A stretch of DNA of 64,000 nt from Ideonella_A sp031398385 (GCA_031398385.1 JANNNE010000075.1:1-64000); one strand, 5' to 3'; shown: positions 41,510 to 50,372, numbered from the stretch's first letter. Numbers and translations are program-made. The notes: a model not told the origin generated them from the sequence alone.

Positions 41510-41826
41510 GGCCCATCCCTCTTGCGTCCTGGCGTCGATTCCGTAGGAGCGGCTTCAGCCGCGCTTGCTTCGCAAACGCTCGGTGCTCACCACACCGCCG
41601 CCAACACTGGCACGCAACCTGCATCCGATGGACTGTCAACCAATCGCCCCGCTTCTCGGTTGTTCGCTAAAGCGCGATACTGGTTCAATCCAGTGTGGAG
41701 TTCGGCATTTGGAGGTTCAATGGCTGTCACGTTCCATGACCCGCTCACGGTTCTCTGGCTCCGGCTCGGGCCTTGTCGATCGTGTTTGACTGGCTCGCTG
41801 GCCGGGCGCCGCGCCGGGAGCCTGCC
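41510..41826. other. Intergenic region after the gsp operon
   Basis: This 317-base stretch has no convincing gene. It holds a REP-like hairpin (41543-41563) and a GGGAG ribosome site just before the AAA+ ATPase gene. No intrinsic terminator with a T-run was found for gspF, and no clear promoter for the next gene. Confidence 0.5.
41543..41563 (+). repeat. REP-like palindromic element
   Basis: GTAGGAG is followed by CGGCTTCAGCCGCG, in which GCGGC and GCCGC pair around a TTCA loop. A GTAG head plus a short GC stem is the form of REP elements mobilised by REP-associated tyrosine transposases in many gammaproteobacteria and some betaproteobacteria. One copy only is seen in the window, and no transposase gene is nearby. 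Confidence 0.55.
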
Positions 41827-42774
41827 ATGTCGATAACGCTGGCCGCCTACCACCAGATCTACGACACCTCCAACGTCGAGCGCGCACTCGGCCAGCTGCC
41901 GGAGGACTCGCGGGCACTGGCCCGGCTGTACGAAAAAATGATCGAACGCGGCGGCGACCGCTTCGTCAGCAAACCGTCGGCGGTTCCGGATGCTGCCGAA
42001 TTGCGGGCCCAGTCACCCAATTTCAGCGATGTGATCGACGAGGTGCTGCGCGAGATCGCGCTGGTTGTCGACACCGACGATCCCTTGGAGCTGACGCCGA
42101 TCCTGCTGGTCGGCGATCCCGGCGTCGGCAAGACCCGCTTTGCGCGGGGTCTGGCATCGATTTTGGGCACCGGCAACGTGACCATCAGCCTTGCGCAGAC
42201 CACGGCGGGCTGGATCGTCGGCGGTTCGGCCTCAACCTGGCAGGGCGCGAAGCCCGGCAAGGTCTTCGAAACCCTGTTACATGGCGAAAATTCGAATCCG
42301 GTCGTCACGATCGACGAGATCGACAAGGCTTCGCGCGGCCAGTACGACCCGCTCGGCGCCTTCTACGCGCTGCTCGAACGCGACACGGCCAGCGAATTCG
42401 TCGATGAATATGTCGATCTGCCCGTCGATGCGTCGCGCATCGTCTGGATTGCCACCGCCAACGACGCACGCTCGGTGCCGGATCCGATTCTGAGCCGCAT
42501 GCGCGTCATCGAGGTGCGGGCCCCAACCCGCGACGAGGCGCGGGTGATCGCCGCTGCGATGTACCGCGAACAACGAGCGGCGCACCGCTGGGGCGATCGC
42601 TTCGAGGCCGAGCCGGACGGTGCGGTGCTCGATGCACTCGAAGGCGTGTCGCCGCGCGAACTCGGGCACCTGCTGCGCTCGGCATTCGGTGCGGCCAAAC
42701 TGGCCGGACGCAACCAGCTGACGGTCGACGACCTGGGCGTCCAGAAACGCGGCCGGCCCCGGATAGGCTTCTGA
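41827..42774 (+). CDS. Solitary Lon-type AAA+ ATPase (no protease domain)
   Basis: The 315-aa protein has an N-terminal helical part and one AAA+ module: Walker A (VGDPGVGKT, about 97-104), Walker B (VVTIDEIDKA, about 158), sensor 1 (WIATANDA, about 207), an arginine-finger region (PILSRMRVIEV) and a C-terminal lid. The sequence resembles the ATPase part of Lon, but the product ends without a serine-lysine protease domain, so it is likely a remodelling ATPase. The ATG at 41827 has a GGGAG site 7-8 bases upstream; a TTG at 41773 is in frame. Its partner and substrate are unknown. Confidence 0.8.
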   Translation: MSITLAAYHQIYDTSNVERALGQLPEDSRALARLYEKMIERGGDRFVSKPSAVPDAAELRAQSPNFSDVIDEVLREIALVVDTDDPLELTPILLVGDPGVGKTRFARGLASILGTGNVTISLAQTTAGWIVGGSASTWQGAKPGKVFETLLHGENSNPVVTIDEIDKASRGQYDPLGAFYALLERDTASEFVDEYVDLPVDASRIVWIATANDARSVPDPILSRMRVIEVRAPTRDEARVIAAAMYREQRAAHRWGDRFEAEPDGAVLDALEGVSPRELGHLLRSAFGAAKLAGRNQLTVDDLGVQKRGRPRIGF

Positions 42775-42848
42775 CGCCGAGTATGGCTGCCTGAGCGGAT
42801 CAACTGGTTGTCAATCTCCGCACCTTCGTTCAGACGGCCCGGAGCCGA

Positions 42849-43577
42849 TCACGCTGCGGGTGCCACACCGCAGCTCGGTACGCCACTGCGCTCACCGGCG
42901 CGCAGCGCGCCACCGATCCAGTCGGCAAGACGAATCGTCGCACGCCGGTAGGCCTCGCCGATCGGCAAGCTGCCTTCGCCTTGCACCGGTTCGACGATAC
43001 GCAGGCTGCATGCGACCGCTGCCGAGCGAGGCTGCGGCGCCAGCAGGGTCCAGCGCGCCTCGAGTTGCGCATCGACCCCCGGGCGGGCATCGAGGCGCAG
43101 GACCTCGAGAACGAGTCGCCACGACAAGCCATCGGCAGCGACCGTGCCGGAGGTCGGCAATGCCGCATCCACGACATTCCAGCGCGACCACAGCCGCGCC
43201 CGAATCGCCGCTTTCAACTCGTCGGCCAATGGTGCGGCCCATCGATCCTGCTCGAGCAACTGCAAGGTATCGTCGGCTCGACGAACCAGCCATTGCGGGC
43301 GGTCGACGGCCACCGGGATCTGGATCGGGGTGATCAAGAGCCGCATCGGAGCGGTCGCAGACGAAGACCCGGCTGCCCCCGCAAACGCCGCCTGCGAATC
43401 CATCAGGCTGTGAAACCGCAGCGGTGGCGTCGTCGTCGAACAGGCGCTGACCACGGCAGCGGCCAGCAGCGCCGCGATCCGGGAGCCGGTGGATCGGCCC
43501 GCCGCGGCGAGCCGGACAGGGGAAACGCAGGTTCGAGCGCGAGACGGCGCAACGTGCAGGTGGTGATTGGCGCTCAT
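42849..43577 (-). CDS. pqiC: PqiC/ABC-type transport auxiliary lipoprotein
   Basis: The 242-aa product has a lipoprotein signal (RIAALLAAAVVSAC after a basic N-terminus of about 33 residues) and the PqiC/YmbA fold, seen in MRLLITPIQIPVAVDRPQWLVRR and WAAPLADELKAAIRARL. PqiC is an outer-membrane lipoprotein that forms the docking ring for the PqiB needle in intermembrane lipid transport. Its start overlaps the pqiB stop by four bases (ATGA). Confidence 0.88.
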   Translation of the reverse strand: MSANHHLHVAPSRARTCVSPVRLAAAGRSTGSRIAALLAAAVVSACSTTTPPLRFHSLMDSQAAFAGAAGSSSATAPMRLLITPIQIPVAVDRPQWLVRRADDTLQLLEQDRWAAPLADELKAAIRARLWSRWNVVDAALPTSGTVAADGLSWRLVLEVLRLDARPGVDAQLEARWTLLAPQPRSAAVACSLRIVEPVQGEGSLPIGEAYRRATIRLADWIGGALRAGERSGVPSCGVAPAA

Positions 43578-45517
43578 TTCGGTGGGCCCGATGCTGCAAC
43601 GGCCGGTGGCAGTGGAATCAGCCGCGGCAGGTCGTTCGCCGGGACGGGAGACGTCGGGGCGGGATCACGTGCCGGCGCGCGACGGTCTCGGCCGGTCGCC
43701 AAGGGTTCGTCGGCGGCCTTGCCGCGAATCAGCGACTGCGGGTTGCGTTGCAGGTAGTCGGCCAGCACCCGCAAGGCCTGCGCAGCGCGCTGGATCTCGG
43801 CCAGCGTCTGCCCGGCCTGGATCTGCACCGACGAATTCTCGTCAAGCACGTTGCGGTCGAGTCGATCGATCGACGCCTGGGCCTTGGCCAGCGTGGCCTG
43901 CAGGTCGGTCACGGCCTTCACCGCCTCCGGCGTCAGCCGCGTGATCGCCTGATCGGCCTTGCCGACCGCGCTTTGCACATCCCGGCCGATGGCATCGAAA
44001 GGAATGCGGCTGAGTTTCTCGACGATCTGCGCCACCTGCGGCTGAATCTCGCTGAGTGTGCCGGCCACTGTCGGCAAGGTGATGATGCCGTTCGCCGCAG
44101 CCTGTTGGGCCGCCTGCTCGGCCAGCAGCGCGGCACGTTCTTCGCGCCGCTCTTGACGCTCGCGCCGGGTCAGCCGCTTGCCGTCGCTGGCCCTGCCGGC
44201 GTCACGGGAAGCCACCCGCGGCGCAGTCGTTGACGACGTGTCGCCGCGACTGAAGAAATCGAGTGCGACATACAACTGTCCGGTCAGCAGATTGCCGGTG
44301 CGCATCTGCGCTTTCAGGCCTTGGGCGACCAATCGCTGGATCGCGAGCACACCCTTGGTTCGCACCGGTTCCGGCGATTCGACCGCTGCCTCCACAGGAT
44401 TCTGAACCTCTGCCGGCACGCCGAGCAAGGCGTCGCGCAGACTGCCCAGACGCAGCGGGTACAGGTCGACCACCACCTCGACCGGGAAGCGCCGTCGCCG
44501 CACATCACGCTGCAAGGTGATGCTGGTCACCTTGCCGATCTCGAGGCCGAGAAAATCGACCGGCGCATCGACCGCCAGGCCCCGTACCGATTGGTCGAAC
44601 ACCATGCGGGCCCGCACCGGTTCGCCGTCCGGCGGCGCCAGCGCCGACTTGCGATCGTTGTACAGCATGAAGCGGCTGCCATCGGCTGCCGGCGCCTGTG
44701 GCAGCGGCAGCGGGGAAGGCAGGCGATCGAATGCCACGCCACCTGCCAGCACCGACGACAAGGTCTGGGTATCGAGCGTCAAGCCATTGGCGTTCAAGGT
44801 GAGGTCGACGCCGCTGGCATTCCAGAACCGGGTCTGCGGCGTCACCAACTGGTTGTAGGGTGCGTCGACGAAGATCTTCACTGTCAACTCGTCCTGCTTT
44901 GGGTCGAGCGTATAGCCGACCACCCGACCGACCTTGGTGCGGCGGTAATAGATCGGCGATCCGAAATCGAGTGAGCCGAGATCGGACGCGGCCAATGCAA
45001 AACTGCTGCCCGGCTCACCGCGCAGGATCGAGGGTGGCGACTCCAGGCCGGCAAAACGGCTCCGTTCAACCTCCGAGACACCGGCATCGACGCCGATGTA
45101 GACCCCCGACAGCAAGGTGCCGAGCCCCGTGATGCCTGCAGTACCGATGCGCGGACGAACCACCCAGAACTGGGTATCTTCGCGCGCCATGTCGGCCGCC
45201 GACCGATCCAGCCGCACCGTCGCCACCACTCGTTTGAGGTCGTTTCGCAGCGAGACCTTCTCGACCCGACCGACCGCGACCTCCTTGAACCGGACTTCGG
45301 TCTTGCCGGCTTCCAGGCCCTCGGCGGTGTTGAATTCGATCTCGATCTCCGGTCCGGTCTGCAGATAGCTCTGGATCAGCAACGAGGCCCCGATGATGAT
45401 CGCCGCCAGCGGCACCAGCCAGACCAGCGAGAAGCGGAAGCGGCTGCTACTCGTGACGCGGGGCGCGGGCAGCGCCTGGTGCGCGTCGCGCGCCGGATCG
45501 GGGACGCGACCGGTCAT
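43574..45517 (-). CDS. pqiB: MCE-domain lipid transport protein PqiB
   Basis: The 647-aa product has an N-terminal transmembrane anchor (FSLVWLVPLAAIIIGASLLI) and three MCE domains: EIEIEFNTAEGLEAGKTEVRF, SPIYYRRTKVGRVVGYTLDP and the third around PVDFLGLEIGKVTSITL. A long C-terminal coiled coil follows (residues about 490-600). This is the PqiB layout: hexameric rings plus a hydrophobic needle that spans the periplasm and moves lipids between membranes. The C-terminal 50 residues are Pro/Ala-rich. It overlaps both pqiC and the upstream pqiA half by four bases. Confidence 0.94.
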   Translation of the reverse strand: MTGRVPDPARDAHQALPAPRVTSSSRFRFSLVWLVPLAAIIIGASLLIQSYLQTGPEIEIEFNTAEGLEAGKTEVRFKEVAVGRVEKVSLRNDLKRVVATVRLDRSAADMAREDTQFWVVRPRIGTAGITGLGTLLSGVYIGVDAGVSEVERSRFAGLESPPSILRGEPGSSFALAASDLGSLDFGSPIYYRRTKVGRVVGYTLDPKQDELTVKIFVDAPYNQLVTPQTRFWNASGVDLTLNANGLTLDTQTLSSVLAGGVAFDRLPSPLPLPQAPAADGSRFMLYNDRKSALAPPDGEPVRARMVFDQSVRGLAVDAPVDFLGLEIGKVTSITLQRDVRRRRFPVEVVVDLYPLRLGSLRDALLGVPAEVQNPVEAAVESPEPVRTKGVLAIQRLVAQGLKAQMRTGNLLTGQLYVALDFFSRGDTSSTTAPRVASRDAGRASDGKRLTRRERQERREERAALLAEQAAQQAAANGIITLPTVAGTLSEIQPQVAQIVEKLSRIPFDAIGRDVQSAVGKADQAITRLTPEAVKAVTDLQATLAKAQASIDRLDRNVLDENSSVQIQAGQTLAEIQRAAQALRVLADYLQRNPQSLIRGKAADEPLATGRDRRAPARDPAPTSPVPANDLPRLIPLPPAVAASGPPK

Positions 45518-46170
45518 GCCGACGCGGGCCGGTCAGCACGCGGCAGCGGTTGCTGCTGCCGGCCGTCTGCATCCTGCCAGATCCAGCGCGGGTCGAATTG
45601 GTGGGTCGCCATCATCGTCAACACCACGACCGCGGCGAACGCGAGCAGACCGGGACCGGGTATTGCACTGGCGACATTGCCGAAACGTACCATGCCGACG
45701 AGCAGTACGACCACATAGACATCGAGCATCGACCAGTGGCCGACCGCTTCAATCAATCGATACAGCCGCGAACGCTCGAGTTGGCGCCAGCCCGGGGCAT
45801 GGTCGACACTCCAGGCCAGCAGCGCCAGCGCACCGATCTTGACCAGTGGCACCACGATGCTGGCAACAAAAACCAGGATCGCCAGGCCCCAGGCACCGTC
45901 GTTCCACAATTCGACAATGCCGCCGATCAAGGTGTGCGGCGTTGCCCGCAAGGTCTTGACGGTGCTCATCATCGACATCAGATTGGCCGGGATCAGGCAA
46001 ACCAGCGACGCGGCCAGCAAGGCCCAGGTGCGCTGCAGGCCGATCCGACGCGGATGCTCCAGCGCATGACCACAACGCGGGCAACGCACCGGATCGTCCA
46101 GCGCGCCGGCATCGCCGTTCCAGCCACAACACGCGCACCCCTTGATGCGCATGGCCGCCGAGTCGATCAC
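45514..46170 (-). CDS. pqiA: Paraquat-inducible protein A, second half
   Basis: This 218-aa inner-membrane protein carries one PqiA module: a zinc ribbon (CACCGWNG and CPRCGHALEHPRR), followed by four transmembrane segments with the family motif LIPANLMSMMSTVKTLRATPHTLIGGIVELW. The E. coli PqiA has two such modules in one chain; here they are on two adjacent genes. The start is a GTG at 46170 with an excellent AGGAGG seven bases upstream and a four-base overlap with the preceding gene; an ATG at 46152 lacks a ribosome site. Confidence 0.87.
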   Translation of the reverse strand: MIDSAAMRIKGCACCGWNGDAGALDDPVRCPRCGHALEHPRRIGLQRTWALLAASLVCLIPANLMSMMSTVKTLRATPHTLIGGIVELWNDGAWGLAILVFVASIVVPLVKIGALALLAWSVDHAPGWRQLERSRLYRLIEAVGHWSMLDVYVVVLLVGMVRFGNVASAIPGPGLLAFAAVVVLTMMATHQFDPRWIWQDADGRQQQPLPRADRPASA

Positions 46171-46931
46171 GCCCTCACCTCCTGCTCGGGCCAGAGATGA
46201 CCGAGACCGGCCGACTCGATCGCAGCCAGCAGCACCGCCAGCACGCCCAGGGCGATCAGTCCGGGGCCTGCCGATGCCTGCGCCATATCGGCCAGGCGAA
46301 CCAGCGAAAGCAGCGCGCCGACGCCCAGCACCGCCACGGTGTTCCAGCGCTCGCTCTGATGCAGCAGCCGCAGATAGAAACCCATCGAAGCAGGCTGCCG
46401 TCCTTGCGCCAGACCCAGCAGCACGCGCAGACGCAGCAGGATGAAGGCCAGCGGTGCCAGCACCGCCGTCAGTGTGGCGAGGATCGCGACCAAGGGCGCA
46501 CCGTCCTGCCAGGCGGCAACGATGGCCATCGGGAGCGTGGTGGAAACCTCGCCGCCGCGCAGGCGCAGCGTGATCAATTCGGCGCTGTTGGCGATGATGA
46601 ATACCACCAGTGCAGCCAGCGTCAGGGCCAGCAAGGCTTCGGGCCCGAGACGATGGCCACGCGCGAGCACCGCCTCGCAACGGCTGCAGCGGGCGATTCC
46701 GGAGCGGGGCAGGTTCACCCGGCGATGCACCTGCGCGCACGCGGTACAAACCAGCAGATCCGGTCTGTGCGCCGCTTTTTGAGCAGCCACGGAGCCGGAT
46801 GATTGTTCGGGAGTTGGCGCCGCGGGAGGTTCGGCTGGCGTCACGGAAGAAGGGTCAATGGCAGCGGCGGGTTTCAGCGAACGGTGGTGGATACCTGTCG
46901 GACGGTGATTGTCGCCGCAGGCAGCAGGCAA
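46167..46931 (-). CDS. Paraquat-inducible protein A, first half
   Basis: The 254-aa product has an N-terminal low-complexity part of about 55 residues, a zinc ribbon (CTACAQVHRRVNLPRSGIARCSRC) and a four-helix membrane module with FIIANSAELITLRLRGGEVSTTLP, a PqiA-type motif. It corresponds to the first PqiA module. The ATG at 46931 overlaps the upstream small gene by 58 bases; a GTG at 46844 would remove the overlap. It is translated immediately before the second PqiA half. Confidence 0.82.
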   Translation of the reverse strand: MPAACGDNHRPTGIHHRSLKPAAAIDPSSVTPAEPPAAPTPEQSSGSVAAQKAAHRPDLLVCTACAQVHRRVNLPRSGIARCSRCEAVLARGHRLGPEALLALTLAALVVFIIANSAELITLRLRGGEVSTTLPMAIVAAWQDGAPLVAILATLTAVLAPLAFILLRLRVLLGLAQGRQPASMGFYLRLLHQSERWNTVAVLGVGALLSLVRLADMAQASAGPGLIALGVLAVLLAAIESAGLGHLWPEQEVRA

Positions 46932-47164
46932 TCGCGGCCACTGCCACCCTTGGATTCACAGCCTGCCACTACCCGGCTCGCCTTCGCCCAATGCGTTTGC
47001 GCGCTGGCAACGCCTTGCTGGATCACGATATAGAAGCCCGCCAGCAACACCACGGCCAACACGAAGGCACCGAAGCCGAGCAGCAACCGAAGCGACGGCT
47101 CGGAACGAAAGTCGGGAAACCAGTTCGTCCGGGTGTCGGGGGCGGTGGGTGCCTGAGTTTGCAT
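46874..47164 (-). CDS. Small membrane protein of unknown function
   Basis: The 96-aa product has a polar N-terminus, one strong transmembrane segment (LRLLLGFGAFVLAVVLLAGFYI, split here by the usual core), and a short periplasmic tail with two cysteines (GCESKG and DCLL). It lies upstream of pqiA with a 58-base overlap. I do not recognise a family. The hydrophobic helix and position support it as real, but a shorter start for the pqiA gene would still leave it without independent support. Confidence 0.5.
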   Translation of the reverse strand: MQTQAPTAPDTRTNWFPDFRSEPSLRLLLGFGAFVLAVVLLAGFYIVIQQGVASAQTHWAKASRVVAGCESKGGSGRDCLLPAATITVRQVSTTVR

Positions 47165-47303
47165 GGGGTGCTCCAGATCGGTGACCCGGGTCTTTGACCG
47201 GTGCGTGAAGCTTATTCAATGCACCTGCAAAAAGGCTTCGGTGCACGCCGCCAGATGGCGTCGGACATCGCCTACGGTCGCGCTGATCCGGCACGCCACC
47301 GCT
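47165..47303. other. Intergenic region between the zinc-ribbon gene and the pqi operon
   Basis: A 139-base gap on the minus strand between the stop of the zinc-ribbon gene and the start of the small membrane gene. No clear terminator or promoter was recognised. Confidence 0.4.
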
Positions 47304-48458
47304 TCATCCACCCTGGCCGCGCTGCTGATCCTCCCTCAACTTGACGCACTGCGGATGACTGCGGAACCGCGAGGTCGCACACTGCTCATGCATGCAGAAC
47401 GGGCGCGCGAGGAAACTCTTGTTCGAACACGCTTCCTGCGGGCTTGCAGCCTGCGCCGGGCTTGGTGTCGACGGTTCGATCGGTGGCGCAGCGGGCGTCG
47501 AATAGCTTGGGCTGGCGGGCGCACTCTGTTGAGCCGGCTTCGGTACCGGCCGGGGTGCCGGGGCGGGCGGAGGGCGCACCGCGGGCGTTGGCTTGGCTGG
47601 CGGCGGCGCCACCGCGGCGGGGGGCGGCGGTGGGGGTGGGGATGGCGTGAGTGCCGGCGCCGGTGTGGGCAGCGGCGTCGGTGCCGTGGGCGGTGGAGGA
47701 AACACCGGCGCGGTCATCGGCGTCGGGTCGACCGGAGCGGCCGGTGTAGCCGGGGGTGCTGCGGGCGCGGCAGGCGGCGCCTCGCTGGTCGTCGGGATCG
47801 GAAGAGTGGGTGCAGGCACGATCGCCGGCACCTCTGACGCCGGGGCAGGTGCAGCAGGCGCGGCCACCTCGGTTGCGGGCCGGGTGTCGTCGCCTTGTGT
47901 GAACCAGTAGCCGCCGCCAATCACCAGCAGCAGCAAGACGCCCAGGCCGATCCAGATCAGCTTGCTCGACGAGCCGCTACCCGCGCTATCGGCGGGCGCA
48001 GCCTCGTCGGACCCGTTGTCGAACGGTGACTCGGCGGACGATTCCATCCGTGCCGGTGCGGGCGCAGGCATGGCCGGGGCATCCACTGGCGCGTACGGGC
48101 TCGCAGGCGCAGCAGCCGGCGCCGGTTCACCCAGCAGGTCCATCAGAGACCCACTGGCAGCCGCAGCAGGCGGCGGCGCAGAATACGCAGGCGGCGGCAC
48201 CGAATAGGCCGGCGGCTGAGGATGCATCGGCGGAATCGACATCGGCGAAGGCGGCGGGCGCGGCGCGGGCGGTCGCATCACGGTGCGGTCGTCGCCATCA
48301 TCCTCGATCAGCGACGCGGGAGGCTGCACCGGCGCGTCGTCGCTGCGCGGGCGCAGCAGGCCGGATGCCCCTTGTGGCGGAAATGCGGTGCCGCACAGCT
48401 TGCAGACCTTCGCAGCGTCGGTATTCTCCGTTTCGCAGCGACTACAGACCTTGGTCAT
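47304..48458 (-). CDS. Zinc-ribbon, proline-rich single-pass membrane protein
   Basis: The 384-aa product begins with a four-Cys zinc ribbon (C5-x2-C8 and C19-x2-C22 in CSRCETENTDAAKVCKLCG). A Pro-rich cytoplasmic part (residues about 60-110), a transmembrane helix (about 165-187: KLIWIGLGVLLLLVIGGGYW), a very Pro/Ala-rich extracytoplasmic part, and a C-terminal cap with four Cys follow (EACSNKS, RPFCMHEQC, HPQC). Such ribbon-helix-Pro layouts occur in poorly characterised regulators and envelope proteins; no function can be assigned. A GGAGG site lies five bases before the ATG. Confidence 0.75.
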   Translation of the reverse strand: MTKVCSRCETENTDAAKVCKLCGTAFPPQGASGLLRPRSDDAPVQPPASLIEDDGDDRTVMRPPAPRPPPSPMSIPPMHPQPPAYSVPPPAYSAPPPAAAASGSLMDLLGEPAPAAAPASPYAPVDAPAMPAPAPARMESSAESPFDNGSDEAAPADSAGSGSSSKLIWIGLGVLLLLVIGGGYWFTQGDDTRPATEVAAPAAPAPASEVPAIVPAPTLPIPTTSEAPPAAPAAPPATPAAPVDPTPMTAPVFPPPPTAPTPLPTPAPALTPSPPPPPPPAAVAPPPAKPTPAVRPPPAPAPRPVPKPAQQSAPASPSYSTPAAPPIEPSTPSPAQAASPQEACSNKSFLARPFCMHEQCATSRFRSHPQCVKLREDQQRGQGG

Positions 48459-48687
48459 TCAATCCTCCAGCTGCCATCTTGATTTGCGGCCGACCACGCA
48501 GCGTCGATATGCCGCCCGATCGACGATCCGCCGCAGACGAATCAATCGTTCCAGATGCTCACTCCGGCAGCCCTGGAGCATAACCCGAGGCCGCGGCAGG
48601 GCGGACATGCAACCGCCCTGGTTCGCGCAAAAGCCGCACGGCTGCAGGGCCTGTGCTACAAGATGCCCACCACTTCCATCAGCCCGA

Positions 48688-49581
48688 ATGCCTGTTTCAC
48701 TCGATGGTCAGCTCGTCGTTGCCATCTCCTCGCGCGCCTTGTTCGATTTCGAGGAGGAGAACCTGTTGTTCGAGTCCGCCGACGATCGCGCCTACATGCA
48801 GCTGCAGCTCGAACGGCTGGACGTGGCCGCCAAGCCCGGGGTGGCGTTCTCGCTGGTCAACAAGCTGCTGGCCTTCAACTCGGAACGGCCGCGGGTCGAG
48901 GTGGTGATCCTGTCGCGCAACGACCCGGTCTCCGGCATGCGGGTGTTTCGTTCGGCTCAGCACTACGGGATGCCGATCCAGCGCGGCGTATTCACCCGCG
49001 GACAGTCGCCGTGGCGCTATCTCAGGCCGCTGAACGCCAACCTGTTTCTGTCGACCAACGAGGCCGATGTGCGTTCGGCCCTGCAATGCGCCGTTCCGGC
49101 CGCCCGCGTGTTTCCGAACAGCAGGCGGGCATCGGACGCCCACCCGGACGAGGTGCGGATCGCCTTCGACGGCGACGCGGTGCTGTTTTCCGACGAGGCG
49201 GAGCAGGTCTTCCAGTCGGGCGGCCTGGATGCGTTCCAGGCCCATGAACGCGATCGGGCCACCTACCCCCTGCCCGCCGGGCCGTTCAAGCCGGTATTGC
49301 TGGCCTTGCAGCGACTGCAACAGCATCCGGCTGGCGGCATGCGGATTCGCACCGCGCTGGTCACGGCGCGCAGTGCGCCAGCCCACGAGCGCGCGATCCG
49401 GACCCTGATGGACTGGAACATCGAGATCGACGAGGCGATGTTCCTGGGCGGCTTGTCGAAGGGCGAGTTCCTGCGCGAGTTCGAGCCCGACTTCTTTTTC
49501 GATGACCAGACCGGACACATCGAAAACGCCGCGCTGCATGTGCCATCGGGCCATGTTGCGGCCGGCATTTCGAACCCCTGA
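48688..49581 (+). CDS. 5'-Nucleotidase (NT5C1-type family)
   Basis: The 297-aa product matches the cytosolic 5'-nucleotidase family first described in animals (cN-I) and present in many proteobacteria. Motifs include LAVAISSRALFDFEEE-type sequence (VVAISSRALFDFEEENLLF), the HAD-like RIAFDGDAVLFSDEAE (catalytic Asp residues near 160), and PLPAGPFKPVLLALQRLQ. Its reaction is removal of phosphate from nucleoside monophosphates. The ATG at 48688 begins MPVSLDGQLVVAISSRAL, which suits the family. Convergent with the Crp/Fnr-type regulator gene. Confidence 0.87.
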   Translation: MPVSLDGQLVVAISSRALFDFEEENLLFESADDRAYMQLQLERLDVAAKPGVAFSLVNKLLAFNSERPRVEVVILSRNDPVSGMRVFRSAQHYGMPIQRGVFTRGQSPWRYLRPLNANLFLSTNEADVRSALQCAVPAARVFPNSRRASDAHPDEVRIAFDGDAVLFSDEAEQVFQSGGLDAFQAHERDRATYPLPAGPFKPVLLALQRLQQHPAGGMRIRTALVTARSAPAHERAIRTLMDWNIEIDEAMFLGGLSKGEFLREFEPDFFFDDQTGHIENAALHVPSGHVAAGISNP

Positions 49582-49602
49582 GAGCGCTGTCGGCGCTTTC
49601 AG
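49578..49602. terminator. Bidirectional hairpin between convergent genes
   Basis: CTGAGAGCGC (49578-49587) and GCGCTTTCAG (49593-49602) form a 10-bp stem with one G-U pair and a five-base loop. It covers the stop codons of both convergent genes. There is no T-run on either side, so it is a possible weak or factor-assisted terminator. Confidence 0.4.
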
Positions 49603-50372
49603 GGATGCCGATAGCGGCGCAACGCCGGCAGATCCAGCACCCGGACGCCGCCGTATTCGATGCGGATCACACCCGCCTGCTGCATTGCCTTCAGGGCCTC
49701 GTTCACGCGCTGGCGCGACAGCCCGACCAGATAGCCCAGTTCGAGTTGCGTGATGCGCAGAACTTCGCCAACGCCCGGATACAGCACCGGATGGAACAGG
49801 GCTGCCAGACTTCGCGCCACGCGGGCGTCGGGATCGCTCATGCGATCGATTTCGCGCGCGGCGATGAACTGACCCAGGCGCTCGTTGAGCTGCTGGGTGA
49901 TGAAGCGGTTGAACGGGATGCTGCGCTCGATCAGCCAGTGAAAGGTACCGACGCTGATGCCGGCCACCACGCTCTTGCGCAGGGCCTCGATGTTGTAACG
50001 AAAGACCTCGCGCTTGAGCACGGTGCCCTCGCCGAACCAGCCGCCGGGCGGAATGCCGGTGAAGGTGACGGGAATGCCCTCGCGCGAATCGTTGCTCATC
50101 TTCAGCAGTCCGTCGATCACACCGAACCAGAAGCTCGCCTGGCGACCGACCCGACACAGCAGTTCGCCGGCGTCGACCTGCACCACCTGCAGATCCTCCA
50201 CCACGCGTCGGCGCTCGTCAGCCGGCAGTGACGCCAGCCAAGGAATGTTGTCGAGTTCGGCCGCGGTGGCGCGCCGGGCCCGCGTCAGCAAGGCAGGCCC
50301 GACATGGCGCTCCTGCTGATCCGAATCAACGGACAGCGGCGGAAGGATCGACGGAAGCTGGGTATTCGGCAT
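49599..50372 (-). CDS. Crp/Fnr-family transcriptional regulator
   Basis: The 257-aa product has a cyclic-nucleotide-binding-type beta-roll (ELLCRVGRQASFWFGVIDGLLKMS, GIPPGGWFGEGTVL), the long dimerisation helix, and a winged helix-turn-helix (ITQLELGYLVGLSRQRVNEALKAM). No N-terminal Cys cluster is present, so it is not an oxygen-sensing FNR. The recognition helix SRQRVNEAL has Gln where CRP has Glu. It faces the acyl-CoA synthetase operon, with a palindrome of Crp geometry between them, and may control that operon and itself. A GTG at 50384 is an alternative start. Confidence 0.88.
   Translation of the reverse strand: MPNTQLPSILPPLSVDSDQQERHVGPALLTRARRATAAELDNIPWLASLPADERRRVVEDLQVVQVDAGELLCRVGRQASFWFGVIDGLLKMSNDSREGIPVTFTGIPPGGWFGEGTVLKREVFRYNIEALRKSVVAGISVGTFHWLIERSIPFNRFITQQLNERLGQFIAAREIDRMSDPDARVARSLAALFHPVLYPGVGEVLRITQLELGYLVGLSRQRVNEALKAMQQAGVIRIEYGGVRVLDLPALRRYRHP

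Noticed and set aside
41522..41836. 104-codon frame between gspF and the AAA+ gene
   Set aside because: It runs through the REP-like hairpin, has no ribosome site and shows no recognisable motif.
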